Below, piece by piece: positions 38,801 to 51,800 of a DNA stretch of 64,000 bases; the first letter of the stretch is position 1, and every line of letters begins with the position of its first letter. The notes below the pieces were generated by a model, which saw nothing but the letters and a program-made list of their open reading frames with translations, was not told where the DNA came from and did not search any database. The stretch comes from Gorsachius magnificus (taxonomy: Eukaryota; Chordata; Aves; Pelecaniformes; Ardeidae). Both the position numbers and the translations under genes were made by a program. The stretch is from positions 57,218,801 through 57,282,800 of the forward strand of contig CM067109.1 in the NCBI GenBank assembly GCA_034008185.1. The letters run 5' to 3'.

Positions 38801-41800
38801 TAAGTTTTCCTAGGGAAATCCAGGAATGACCAGCTCACATTTTCCCTTCTGGTGATTATCAGATCCTCTTAAGTATATAACCTGAGCAACATAACAAGAC
38901 ATTTATGCTTGTTTTGAAAATTTGCACCATGAGTTTACTGAGAATTTTGTTTCACTGGCTCACTCTAAGCTATTACCTTTGATAATTTCTGCTCTCAGGA
39001 CAGATACTTGTTTGCTCTGACTGCAGTCATTGGACTAAGGCTGTGTGCTGCTACCAGCACTTTTTTTTGAGCAGTTACTCGTGTAGTTGCATTTTCCATG
39101 CGTTGATGGTTTCTAAGAAACAAATCATTTTCTTCTCATACAAAAAATATACCTAACTAAGATATTTATCCCCTGACAAAAGGCTATCCATTCCACAAAA
39201 GGTACAAATCTTTTTTTTTTTTTTACCAGAAAATCTATAAATGGAAAATGAAAAAAAAAAAGCAATCTATATCTGGAACCCAGAGGGATTTCCTGATGTG
39301 GATGAATGGATGTTTTGGTTTTTCATTATATTTTCAAATTATCCCCTCACTGCCATTTGTTAACTGGCACTTGTGCTAAGAACAATAATGTAGCACCTTA
39401 TCTCTTCCAAAAAAAAGAGAGAGCCAAATGTCTGAGCACTGCTGTAGGTTCGCATTTTGTGTTGAATTTTTCAATTTCATAAAATACAATTGTCATTTAA
39501 AAATAATAAAAAAATCACTTACTTTGCTAAAGATCAAACATAATGGAAATAATGTAAACATCCAAAAGCTTGGATTCATTCCTAACTGGATTCATCTTTA
39601 CAGGCAGGCAATAGCAAAATGTTAAGTCTCATAGTAGTCCAAAGAAACTCATGGAACAATGCATGCATTTTCATTGACACAAAAAAAGACTGGACTGTAA
39701 GGAAGAGAAACTACTTCAGTCATATCACACTGTTATTGTGAAAGAATAATGTGCTATAATCCAATACCTAGGACAAGTGTATACCCCAACTGTAGAATAG
39801 CATCACTTAAACTGGAAACAACAGAATGGATTACTATAGGAAAATATTTATAAAATACTGTACACCGCTTCCTCAGTCGGCCAGCATATGTAAACAAACA
39901 GCTAAGTTCAGTTGAGTTTCAAAATATTATTAAAGTTCATTTATCTTATAATCTTTTGCATAACATGCCAGTTCATCTTTCACACTATCACAACTCACCT
40001 GTCACAGCCCACAGTGGCTCATTAGAGGTTTATACATCAGCTCATACAGACATTTAAGTGGAGCTATACAGAGAAATGTGTGAAACATACCAAACTTACA
40101 CACTGTGACCAGAAATGCATATTCCATATGTAAGCTAATAATTGGGTAGTGGAACTTAATGCTTGATGCAACATGTGCTATTTTACTGAATGTTACAGAT
40201 TCACAAACAAAACCTTATAATGTGATATTAAAACTGTCCTGTAACATTCACTAATATTACCACATGTCACAACTATACTGGTTTATATATGGGAGATATG
40301 TATATATGTGTTTATATATATCTATTTCATAAGCTATCCTTTGATACAGAATATGTCATATGGCACATGCTATAGCTACATGATGATGGATGATAAGACT
40401 TCTACTCTCACTAAATGGTCATAATAGTATCGTGAGTGGGAAATCTGGTCCCATTGCAAGGAATGGGTGTTTTACCATCAAATTCAAAAAGGAGCAGTGT
40501 GATGCAATGTGTAAAAAACAGGTGAAGAGAAAATAATCTAACATCCATCATAATATATCCTATAGACACCACATTGTAGAATAAATGGGAAACATTCAGG
40601 AAAAGTAGTGTTCTGATGTCTTGCAATCACACTTTTAACATCCGAATTTACATTTTATATATAATGGCAAATTTTAAGAGGTAAATAAAGTGTCCTGTTT
40701 CATTTTACCTGGAATGTGTGCTCCAGATTGATAAAGTGCTGTATCCTAAACTTTTATACAGCTTCTGGGTTTGGCAAATTCCTTTACCCTGACAAACTAA
40801 GCAATGAAATCTACCCCAGAGGACAGCCCTATGCCTTGAACTAATTCACTAAGCGCTGTTGAGGAATTCCTAATGAATCTGAAGTTCCTCTAGAGTAGGC
40901 CAGTAATACGGTGAAGGTGGAAGAGTCCACAAACAGTTTTAGCAGACATTCGTAAAAGTAACAAAGAAAACAAAGTGAGAATATCCCCCTCTACTCACCA
41001 AGGATAGATAGATTTGGAGAAGCCTTAGGAAAAGGCTGCTAACAAAAGTTGGCACATTTGAAGCAGATTGTTAAACACAAGTTCCTTTGCCCCTGGGCGT
41101 TTTGCTATTGTTCAACAATGAGCCTATCACAAGCATGCTTCATAATGCACAGAAAGGCTTCTGACCTTTCTCGGTGTTGCCATGTGACTGTAACGCTGCA
41201 CATGGACTGCAAGGCAATTGCATAAACACGGTGTCTTGGTGGAGTTTAGCTCATTGAAAGCCTGATCAAATAGAAGAAAGCAAGGAACACGTTGGTGCAG
41301 GAAGTATGAAACACATTGTGCTTAAAGTCCCCATGCTGCATTTCTTTGTTTCCTGAACTTTTCCAACGTAGTGACTCGGTACCTAAATGTTTTCACCTTC
41401 TTTGCCTCTTTTCTTGAGGCTGATGATTATTTTTATGTCTGGATTTGTTGCCTTTCAGACTTAGCTCTCATACGGTGCTCAGAGTCTCCCAGGGTGAGAT
41501 CCCAGTGAGAAAATGTCAGCCTGCATTTTCAAAGCTGCCTTAGAGATTTGGAAGATAATACCCATTTAAATAATGGGAAGTGTGTACCCTTCTCGCATGT
41601 GTTCGTTTTTAATAACAAAAAGGAGCTGGTTCTACACAGATGTTGGTCATTGTAGAGGTTTTAATTTTTAATAGCACTAGCTTTAACTCTTTACAAGCTT
41701 AAAAGTTGTGCCTTCATAAAGGATGTGAAATTTTGATCCAGTTGGAGTTTATACTTCTCCACCCTTTTCCTTTCTTCTGCATACCCTTCCACCTGTGACG

Positions 41801-42929
41801 ACTGTGATATCTTCTCATGAGATATTTGAAACTCTGGTTGACGTTGTGGGCCATTGGAACGTGGGTGGGGTCAGTGGAGTTACGACTGTCTTTAACTAAA
41901 ACCCATAAATGCACTACCGTTCAGGTATACTTTCTTCTACAAAAATGCATGCTGCGTGATATGCTGCTGAATGGTGGGAGCCTAGGCGTAACTGATGGCT
42001 TTTGCTGTTTACCAACACCTGCAGTTTCACTTTGGTTCTTTAACTTACCTTAAAAGCTTATATACTTTTTAGTGTTTTCCAGACCTCTGCCAAGAATATT
42101 TTCCCCTAAGCAACTTCAGTCTAATTGCATTAATCTTGATTCAGACTGCTTGATAAATCTTGTATACTTTGAAATTCTCAAATATGGCCATGTCCTCATG
42201 AAAAACAAAAAGGTGTATACTTTTAGGTGAGAGAATGATGTGAAAAATTGGCAGCTCAAATGGAACAGCAAGAAGAGCCTGGTAGCAGCCTGGTGGATAA
42301 ATCTCCCCAATTTGTATACGTAATTAAATGGAGCAGTGAGAACCTGACAATATTACTCTGGTCTGCTCTGATCACCCTGTTCTTACTGTTCAATCACATC
42401 CTTTGATTTAGTGAGACAACATATTGATGACAAATGTGGTAAAAAAATAAATATATACTATTCCGCTTAATTACATTCATCCTGAGCTTGCTCAGCTGTG
42501 CTAGAATCTAGAATGCCTGTTTTATACAGGAAATCACCTGATATTTTAACATAAATTTTTCCTCCATTTAAGTTGCAGTACAAAAGGCATTTCATTTCCC
42601 TTTCTGCTCTTGAAAATATAAACTTTTTGTGGCACTAGAAGTTGATAGAAAAAGAGACAAGTGAACGTTATGGTTGTTATCTTGCTCATCTTTCTTCTTT
42701 TCCACAAGTGTGGGATACAAGGGATTTGGGAGACTTTAGGTTTGTTTGCTGCCAGTTCCTACAGAAATAACAAACGCTTTTCATCAGTCATCACAACGAT
42801 GAAACAGATGAAAAAGAAGTCGTGATTGAAGTTTAGAACACCTAATTTGTACATCTCTTTTTGCCAGTTAATTCCTGCATCCTAAATACTTGAATAATGA
42901 TCAAAGATCTTAGGATGCCTTCTAATAAA
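32875..42929. other. Intergenic and possible long TRPM3 3'UTR
   Basis: About 10 kb, strongly AT-rich, with no recognised gene. The part near 43 kb may be TRPM3 3'UTR if a distal polyadenylation site is used. It includes a 19-bp direct repeat at 38,634-38,652 and 38,685-38,703, A/T runs near 36,540-36,566 and 39,210-39,260, and TATATA-rich sequence at 40,285-40,325. Nothing else is recognised. Confidence 0.5.
38634..38703. repeat. Short direct repeat, 51-bp period
   Basis: ATACCTGGTATCTTTTAAC occurs at 38,634-38,652 and again at 38,685-38,703. Between them lie overlapping ATTACCAA/ATACCAA units, as left by local tandem duplication and decay. Confidence 0.9.
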
Positions 42930-43252
42930 AGGCAGATTTCTGAACCTATTCATTTATTTCTTGTGACTTCATAAAGGGTGCTTGTTATTCCTATTGTTTA
43001 CTGAAGTCTTTGTAAAGCTTTCATCCCTCCCTTTTTCCTTAAGTGCAAATGTCAACTGGGTCAAGATGCAGTAACTCAGTGGGTGATGCTGAGACTGACA
43101 ATGTGCTCCCTTGACCGGTGGCTAACGCCAACTGGAGTTGACACAGGGTGATGTGAGTTTTTTGTTTTTGTTTTTGTTTTTTTTAAATTCTGCTAGGAAA
43201 AATGGACTGGAGAGCAGATGACCCTTAGACTGCCAGTGAGGTTTGTCTAGGC
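42930..43252 (-). other. TRPM3: TRPM3 3'UTR, minimal extent
   Basis: The sequence after the TAG stop has no open frame. The first AATAAA on the minus strand is at 42,958-42,953, about 295 nt past the stop, which would give the short 3'UTR shown here. Further AATAAA or ATTAAA hexamers occur much farther left (for example near 41,660, 37,510 and 37,575), so a 3'UTR of several kilobases is also possible. Mammalian TRPM3 transcripts have long 3'UTRs. The true end cannot be decided from sequence. Confidence 0.45.
42953..42958 (-). terminator. First polyadenylation signal after TRPM3 stop
   Basis: TTTATT on the plus strand reads AATAAA in the direction of TRPM3 transcription. It is the first canonical hexamer downstream of the stop codon. 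No strong GU-rich element follows it within about 60 nt, so it may be a weak or unused site. Confidence 0.35.
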
Positions 43253-44702
43253 CTAGCTGTGCTTGCTTTCAAAGCTGCGGAAGGCTCCCGTTCTTGACAG
43301 TCTCCTCATGGACAGGTTGTCCCCTCTGCTCTCTGGTCTTGAGGACTTACTCCTCTGGAAGGGGTTTCGCAGGCCTGTTGCATTCCGCTGTCTGTCAAGT
43401 TTGTCACTGATAGAGTAGCTCTTCCGTGTGTGCTGTGCATACAACATGTTGGACTCCTCCGCAGAGTAGCTGTTTGCCCGCTCTATTTTTGGAAGTGGGA
43501 TGCTGTTGGCTAGAGTTCTTGTAGCGTTGCTGTCTTGAGGAGATAAGGGCATCCCCTTCTTGTCTTTGGCCTCAGTATCCTCATGATCAGAGCTTGGGTG
43601 GCTTAGTTCAGCTTCTCTCTCTGGGTGGCAGCATCCCAAGTCCTCCACTTTACCCCCGAGACTTCCAGGGAAACTGGCTCTCTCTGCAATGGCCTGGGGA
43701 GCGCTCACACACCTCGTGTCTATGCAGTCCGTAATACTTGTGTACTCTGCTGTTTTGACTGGGACGCCAAGGCTGCTGAAGTAGCTTCGAGATGGAGAAA
43801 ACATAAAACTGTGAGATTTCACAATTGGTGTCTCCTCCAGAATAAATGGACTTGTAGCCAGGTAACGACTGCTTTTAGATCGCTCTAAAGTGTGATACAA
43901 GGGAGGGTCTGAATCCCAAGGGATTTGGCAGTCTGTGATTTGGGAATAATCTGAAGAAAATGCTCTTGTTTCTATTCCAGAGGTCTCCTCGTAGTCAAGA
44001 CTCCTGCCAGAAATCTTTTCGCCGGGTGTGCTGCTAATATACGCGCTGTTAGCTAAAATGGAAGAGGCTATTTGAGCCTGCAGAGCTGCATCTCCAGTAC
44101 CAAGAATATTTATGGAGCTGTCAAGAGGCTCTGTGTCAGAATGCATCTCATCCATGGCAGAAACATAGATGTCTATACAAGACGAAGGCCTTCTAGAGTC
44201 TGGGGCAATCGACAAGGTGCTGGTAGGGGCTAAGGGAACCTTTCCTTCTTTTGCTATCGAGTGGGAACTGATAGCCCGATGCAGGCTTGGAGATCTTTCC
44301 TTAAAAATGCTTTCAAACTTTTCCAGCCCACACTTGTCCTTCATATTTGTTGCATAGAAAGAGTGGCTTCGCATGCGGGGTGTGATTGTAGGAGAGGTTG
44401 GGGACATGGACTCCTCTCCTGTGGGATCTATGATCTCTTGAAGCTTGTAAGTATTTCCTTCCTGACTATTGAAGCTACTCTGCCTCACAATGTAGGCTGC
44501 ATCAGTACAGTCGGATGAGGTCCTGGATCGTATCTTGGTTGTCTCACCTCTCTCTATGCCTGTCAGTTTTTCTAAGGCTGTCACCATTCGTCCCATCATA
44601 TCTTCCAGCTGAGCAAGCCTGATGTCAACAGTCTGCAGAGAGGCCTTCATGCAGTGCTCCCGCTCATTTACTTCTTCCAGTCGCATGGCCATGTTCTCTA
44701 CC
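43253..44702 (-). CDS. TRPM3: TRPM3 terminal coding exon: coiled coil and cytoplasmic tail
   Basis: This 1,450-bp last coding exon carries 482 codons and a TAG stop. The acceptor is ttttttaag before 44,702, and the first G completes Arg. The first ~45 residues ([16 protein letters not shown], then [19 protein letters not shown]) show heptad spacing of the coiled coil. The rest is a Ser/Thr/Arg-rich, low-hydrophobicity tail with family landmarks in order: [112 protein letters not shown] and the end SFESKHS. These blocks match TRPM3 and not TRPM1, whose tail differs. A middle segment (about residues 195-235 of the exon) is much less like the recalled mammalian tail. No break is seen. Confidence 0.97.
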
Positions 44703-45220
44703 CTTAAAAAAGAGAAGAATTAAACAGGTTCATTTCTACAAAGCAGTGATGTTCAGCTAATAGGTCGCCAAAACAAACGGGAACAAATAGATCTTAAAAT
44801 TCAAAGCCAACCTACACCACCTTGTTTGTGTCAAAACCCTGCTACAAGTTTCAGCAAACAAATACCACTCTCTCAGGAAACTGCTCCAGTGGGTTAAACA
44901 TAGAGGGGGGTTTGGGACAGGTGTTATTACAGAAATGTTACTATGATTTGCTGCCTCTCTGCTGCCAAAACTTCTAATTAGGTTGTTATGAATGAGTAAC
45001 ACTTGGAGCAGATGCCACATGATGTTGTCCCCAGTTGTGCCACAGGCAGGACCAGTGCAGTCAACTGCAGAACTAAATGAGGTAATGAAAATGGGCAATA
45101 TGCCACAGAAGGTGGGTAACCCCATTTTTTTTCCTGGTGTTTGCCCCAGATTTACACCAGCTGGTGCTATGTGGACCTAAGGAGATGATTTCATTGTTCT
45201 CTGACTAATTTTTAGCTCAG

Positions 45221-45239
45221 ATATATATATATATATATA
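45221..45239. repeat. AT microsatellite
   Basis: Nine AT units plus one A, uninterrupted, in the last TRPM3 intron. Confidence 0.95.
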
Positions 45240-48200
45240 AAAGAAGTATCAGCTATTGCATTGAATGTAGGTTATATCAAGTGAAGTGTGCATGAAGACC
45301 GCAGCAAGGAGAACACTGATCAAACCAAATTCTGCCTACAATAGGGTACACACACTAAAATGGCTCCATTACTGTGATTGTGCTTTGGGTAGTTCTGTGT
45401 TAATAGCTTAAGGACTGAAATGATGGATTTTAAAGCTATTTATTAGCTACCTGTCATAATATATAAATAAAAATTTAGATTAAAATATTAATATGTAATA
45501 ATTGAAAGTGTGACCCTAATTTAAACTTCAGTATATCCGTTCTACATTGTTGATCTGTCTCATTATAAAATGTTTTTGTCTTTAAGGTCAATTGTGTACT
45601 CATTTATGCCAGTGGTTTTCAACCATTTCAATTTTCTGGCTTCTAAAACATCACTACTGAAGGATTTATATGATTTATATGATGATCTAATTTTACACAA
45701 TGAAATTGCCTTTAGCACATATGACATTTCTTCTTAATTTCTCTGGTTGTAGTGCCTAGGGTAGACCAGGGTCCTCCATTATCTGCCAAAGAAGTATTAA
45801 AAGCAACACATTGGTATAATTTTCTTTGACTTTTAAGGTTACAGTTCTGGTTTTCCTCATTCCTCTAGACACTGAAAAATGAACAGAGAAGTGACAAATA
45901 CCAAATGGCAGGATTTCCATACTTTTCTCTTCACAAGTCTCTTACTCCCTGCCTGTTAGTGCAATACTCAAATGTTAATAGGCACCCTGTCAATCATAGC
46001 CAGGATTTCTGATGAGATAAATACACTCTTCCACTACTGCTAGTTGAATTTCCAACAAGACGAGTGACCTGGAACTGGCAATGCCATAAACACTCTTACT
46101 TGCCCAGAAGGAAACCAGATTTTAGCAATGAGTGAATATTGGGCAGCATTAATGCCTTGTTAATTAATGCACAGAACTTTAGCTGGTGAAATGCTGAGGT
46201 CTGACTACCTCGTGGTGATGAGCAACAGCAACCCGCCCGCACGAGAGAGGAGAGGGAGGAGTGTGACACCGCTCCCTACAGCAAGTCTCACATTCCCATG
46301 AAACATGGGCTTTTTCTGTTGGAGATCGTGAGTCTTGAAAGCACAAGCACAGCAAATCAAGTGTGAAGCAGTAACTATATTGCTGTCACCAGACTTCAAT
46401 AAATGAATGATCAAGTAATCACTGCTAAGAAATGAACCAGTACTTTGAAAGAATCTCATTCTACTCTTATTATCATTTAGGCACCAGTCTACCTCTATTC
46501 TACCAACTTCAGCAAAACAAATTAATGTTCTTGCAAGCACAGGATAATTCCGTAGTGACAGAGCAGTTTATATGGGAAGCAGTTGAATTTCCCTCATGGT
46601 ATTACTTATCTGAACTGCTATTTTATAAAAAATAATTATACTTTTAAAAGATTTATTGGATAACAATTGAGTGCCTTGCCACACATTCAGATTCTGTAAC
46701 GACTGTTCCAAGATGATGAACAGATATAACATCATGATTTTAGAGCTGTCAGACATACGGAACAATTTGAGAAACCTCCTGGATTTTACTTGAGAATGCT
46801 CAGATTATGACCAACAAAAAACATTTACCCCAGCAACAGTTACCCAAGGTAACATTCTGTGAAGATAACTGAATAGTCTTTGTTTGGTTTGGGTTTTTCT
46901 GTTTGTTTGTTTGGGGTTTTTTTTTGTTGTTGTTTTTCTTTTGCTTGCTTTGAGAGGTGTACACAAGTGAAATCATTTTTAATACAAACATAGCCAGCTG
47001 AATTATTGCACTTGGTTACATATTTGTATCTGGAATATGAGTAGAACTGTCCATAGTGCCTGCATTCACATGAGGGCTATGCAATGCTACTGAACACAAC
47101 TAATGCATCCCAAGAAGAACCTAGAGTCATAGCTTGCTGGTACATGTCATATATTTGCCCTGCCTTCCCTGAACACGATCTATTAGCTACTGCCAGAAGC
47201 ATACAGTGTGAGACTGGTGGTACCGCTGGCCAAGACGAAGATAGCCTTTTGAGTTACATGGTCTGTTGGTTGCTATGGAAGTAATCACAGATATGATTGC
47301 ATGGATAGTAGTGGGTAATTTATAGAGAAACTCAACAAGATAAGAATAATGCAGCCCAGGTTCAGAAACCAGGGGTAACCAGAGATGTGCATAGATAACC
47401 AAGAAGAACATACATGTATTTACACGGGATGGGCCCTGACTGTATAATTTTATTCACAAAAAGAAAGCTTGTGTGGTGATGATCTCCAAACCTGAAGCTA
47501 TTAGTTGACTTTAGTCACCTTTTGTTACATATATTGCATATGGCCACTCCCAGATTTTTTAACAAATATTTATTCTTTTAATTAGTGATACTGTCTTATA
47601 GTAATTTGATGTTCAGTTTTGCAATCATTCATCGCACAGAACAACACCAGGCTCCAGGAGTAATCCTACTAGAAACATGATAAAATCACATCAGCCAAAC
47701 ACTGTGGGCGTAAGAGGATATGTTCTGGAGAAATACAGTCATAATCTGGTCCTTAAAATGTTTTAATAAGTGAAATTTTCTGTTTTCCCATATTGTTGTA
47801 TGATCTTGCACTTAGTGAATAGATAGCTAAAGCTTTATTTCCTTCAGGAACAGTTTTGAATTAAAACACTATTTCAAAATAAGAATGCCCAAGTTTTGCT
47901 TTGGATTGTTTTTCTGTGTGGACTGGAGATAGTATAAACCTTTTGGCAAATTTCACAATATCCATGTATGATGCCTCCATTGCACCTGTGCTTTTCCTTA
48001 CAGCAAGATTTGTCCAATGTATGAGAAGGTGCCAAGCCATCCTAACAGATGGGAATGAGAACAGAAAAAGAGGATGCTACGTGTAAAATGTGCATCAAGT
48101 GTGTTCTGCTGAAGCTCAAAAATTTCTAAGAGTGAAACAAACATTGACTAAATGAGGGGAATATTCAGTAACCAGGAAAAAATAAAAGGTCAGAACTGGG

Positions 48201-50098
48201 AACTGGGCAAAGATTTTATATTACCTGTGACAAGCCTTTTAAATTATGGTTTGGGAGATGATGGCTTTTGCTGGCATTCATTTTGGTTATATTTATTTTT
48301 AACCTTTGCATATCAGTTCAGCAATAATTTAACTGAAGTAATGATTTAATGGGAGTAAGGCACTCTTTCAAGAAGTAGACCTCTTAACTGAATGTTAGAA
48401 TTAGATTCACAAGTCTCTTTGTGGGCCTATGTCCATTTTTAAGGCATCATTTGTACTTCAAAATCCTTTTCAACTGCTGCAAAGACGGTAGACACTGAGT
48501 CACTTACAGGCGTATCCACCCTGCTTGTTATATGGAACTGCAGAATGGTTTTATTTAAGTAAAACATGGACAGCAGTTCCCAAGCCTGTAACAGGCTGTT
48601 GGTACTTTGGCTGACATCTTTTGGTAAAGAATCGCTGATGTAACTGGCCAGCCAATTTTCTCAGGTGGGTGGCTTCTGCAGGCTGAAGGGGTTGGGTTGT
48701 CCTGCCTGTGTTCCCATCTGGAGCCCAAGACCACTTAACCCTCTGTGACCACAGAGAGATGTCACTGTATTCACAGACCTTTCCTACTGCCACTCTGCAT
48801 GTGTGGCTGGATCTGGCAGGCTCAGCAGAAGCCCTTTTAAAAGCCCAAATGTATTTCTGTTCACTTCAGCCTGCCATGTCTGAAATCAAGATAAAAACTA
48901 TGTCTTCATTCACACAGACGCTCTTAGTGTAATTGCTCTGCAGACTACAAAGTGTTAAGGTGCTGTAGTAATGGACACCATATATTACTAAAGATGACAT
49001 AGTAATATCTACTCCAACCAGCTTATCTGCTTTTTAAATACTGTTAAGATGTGATCCTGCTCCCTTTGGAATCAACAAGAGGTTTTGTGTTGGGTTTGAA
49101 AGAGTCAAGACCTGTCCACATAGAAAAAATGCCTACTGAAGAGATTGTTTCAGTGGCTTCATGCCAGATCAAGAAAAATAGTGCAGTCTTTTTTGATCAT
49201 ATTACACATGTCTCTGTGCTGGTCAAAATGTGCCACTGAAAGTTTCACAGTGATTAGAAAGGAAAGTTGTGATTCTGCTGCTTCAGTGAAGTGAATTTGT
49301 CCAACTTTGCTTTCCTCACGGGTCTCCAGGAGATTCACCAAGACTTGCCTAACCTGATAAATGCAATTAAGGAAAACACCTTACAGCTTCATACTGCTTT
49401 GTATTTTTCCACTTAGTCAATCACTTCCTCTGCTGTGTATCACTAACCTGCTGCTACTTCCACGTGCCTGTGTGAGATCCTAGCCAGTGTGCTACTCCTC
49501 CAAGTTACTTAGTACCTGGGGTCAGGGAGGGACAAGCATCAAGTGTCGTTTCATGCTTTTAATTTCTAAATATGAAAGGATCAGGTAAAGGAGAGATTCT
49601 GTGTCGTGACACCAAATGTGGACACCTCTGTGGTGTTTTTTGTTACAAGAGAAGTAAGGTGATTGCTGAACCAAGACAGGCACCACAGGACACCAAGGCA
49701 GACTATTCCAAGGTGAGAGCATAAACTGCAGCTTGTTGTAGGCAAGTCAGACAAGATGCTGTGGTCCTGACCCAGCACAGCCACTGACTGCTTAGCTGAA
49801 GTTGTTCATTTACACCCAGGTCAATATAGCAAGAAACAGGGTCTCTTGTTCTTTTGCTTTCCTGAACTCCTAACCTGCCTCTGTGACCCACCTAGGCTGA
49901 GCCTCAAAGCAAGACTCTCTTCCCGTCTCCCGTTTTCCTTCCAGCGCTAACCCCCTACTCCCTCTTCCAGGCATACTGGGCTTTGCACCTGCAGTGTGCA
50001 GCTCTTCCTCCAAGCAGGACCTGGGTCACTCTGATAAATCCAGCTACAAGTAGGAGCTGCTCAAGGAAGAGGTGAGCTATCACAAATGTGTGGAGGGG

Positions 50099-50123
50099 TG
50101 TCGTGGTTTAACCCGGCTGGGGA
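50099..50123 (+). mobile_element. Tip of a second type of avian LTR
   Basis: TGTCGTGGTTTAACCC followed by GGCTGG matches, from memory, the start of another LTR family frequent in birds (TGTCGTGGTTTAACCCCAGC type). The similarity is lost after about 25 bp. It is short, so identification rests on this start alone. Confidence 0.5.
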
Positions 50124-51177
50124 AGGAAGGCAGTGAGTGGTCCAGGTGCTGGTACGCCACATAGGGCTTCTCCCAGCCCTTCCTTCTTGGGCCTAACAGC
50201 ATCCTCAGCTTCCTGCAAATGGAAGGTCTTCAGGGGGAACTTCACTCACATTTGCAGGGCTTTGTGGTTCAATTTTACACCAGGTAAAGCTGAGTTAATT
50301 GGACAGATGTTTAAGCTCATAACTCATGCCTGTAATATAGGTATTGTGCTTGGTCTACTACTACAGGCTAATGACTGGACGTTGGGAGAGAAACTGTGTA
50401 GTCTTGCATCCTCTCAGTTTTCTTTGCTTTACATCTTGTTAATTGTACAAAGATGTCTCTATATAGAAATTATAAAGTGCAAATCTGGATTTTAAATATT
50501 TGAATGCTCCCTAGGTTTGAAAAAAGAAGTTTGGTGGTTTAGATTAAGAACACTTCAAGGGATACTTCCTTGGCCATAATTGCTAGCAAAATGACATATC
50601 TGGGTATCCAGGTTTTAAAGGGTGTGTTATTTAAGATACTTAGATAGCCCTGATTCCTCAAACATTTTTTAAGTATTCCTCAGATCTTTGAAGTATTTGC
50701 ACTTGCCTTTGGCAAGGAGAGAAGAGAGCTATTATGAGATGAGAACTGCATTCATTGCTGCAAGTCCTAGTAGTGTACGTGGGTCCAGGAGTGGCCTCTG
50801 TACCCCATGGGGTTGCTATCTGGGTCTCCCTTACAGAGCTGGGGCATGCTGGTTTCCATATTACACTATTGGCTAAGGTAAATGGATTTTTAAAGAACTA
50901 TTTCTCTGTGGGGCTCAGGTGCTTGTCTTCATTTAGGATTTATAATCATGAAGTCTCTTCTGGAACAAGGTGCTTTAAGCTGTTCATTTAAAATAGAGAT
51001 AGGGGCTCTTTTCATATAAAACAGGGCCAGCACAGAGTGCAAAGGCAGACTGTTAGATATTAATTTTCAAGGACTTAGAGCACTTGCCTAATGTAGGGGA
51101 GGTCCCAGCTGGATTACTTTTTATTTACAAGGGCTTCAAACATACCTTCTCTTTTATTGGCCACCAAAAGGAAAGCT

Positions 51178-51246
51178 GTGCCCAGAGATTTGAACTTATG
51201 TCTATGATTTTCAGGTTAGTTCTTTGACCACTGGACTACCAGAACA
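51178..51246 (-). mobile_element. tRNA-derived SINE fragment (MIR-like)
   Basis: On the minus strand the segment has an A-box-like CCAGTGGTCAAAGAACT and, about 40 bp on, a B-box-like AGTTCAAATCTCTG. This is the spacing of a tRNA-related SINE head of the MIR type (GTGGTTAGAGCACTGG ... GGGTTCAAATCCC). It does not fold as a functional tRNA gene. A weaker similar stretch in plus orientation lies at 51,068-51,112. Confidence 0.45.
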
Positions 51247-51265
51247 CAAGTAAAAAAGGTACTCA

Positions 51266-51800
51266 GTTGGACCACAGATCAATTTAGCCCACTACCTTAT
51301 TTTGAAGCACATATAATTCTTCCCCCCTTATATTCTCCAGTCTCTAAATGTTTTCTGCTCAGGAACTTCATGGGCTCAGTATGATCTCTATATATTTAGC
51401 AGTCCTTACTGGATTTCTCTTCCATAAGCTTGTCTAGTCTCTGTTTGAACCCCTGTAGACTTCTAGCTGACATCACCAGCTTCTTTTAGACATCAGCTTT
51501 CAAGAACTTGCTCTGTTCCACGACTTACTGCATGAAAAAAAATCACCTATTTTTGTTTATTTTGAACCTGGGCTCCTGCTAGATTAATCTGTTGCTCCCC
51601 TATAGCTTGTCCTGGGAGAGACAGAAAACAATTGATTTCTACTCACCCTCTCCTTGCACTCACAATTATATAGACCTCTATCATCTAATTCCTCATTTGT
51701 CTCTTGCAGACCAAGTAGAGCTGGATTACTTGGCCATTCTTTATGAAGAAGCCATTCCATGCCTTGCCATACTTCCCCTCTAATATCCTTTCCTAAAATA
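51266..51800 (-). mobile_element. Ancient CR1 LINE, reverse orientation
   Basis: Read on the plus strand this follows the reverse complement of old amniote CR1 elements: CACAGATCAATTTAGCCCA near the start, TGATTTCTACTCACCCTCTC and ATATAGACCTCTATCATCT in the middle, and GAAGCCATTCCATGCC near the end. It is heavily diverged and interrupted, which fits an insertion older than the CR1 copies at 3.2 and 31.8 kb. It lies in the last TRPM3 intron. Confidence 0.8.

Noticed and set aside
43253..44702. Assignment of the last exon to TRPM1 or another TRPM paralogue
   Set aside because: The tail blocks and the RKQVYDSHTPKS pore insert match TRPM3. The TRPM1 tail is different after the coiled coil, and TRPM6/7 would carry a kinase domain.
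51178..51246. Possible tRNA gene on the minus strand
   Set aside because: Only A- and B-box-like parts are present. There is no full cloverleaf or terminator, so it fits an old SINE fragment better.
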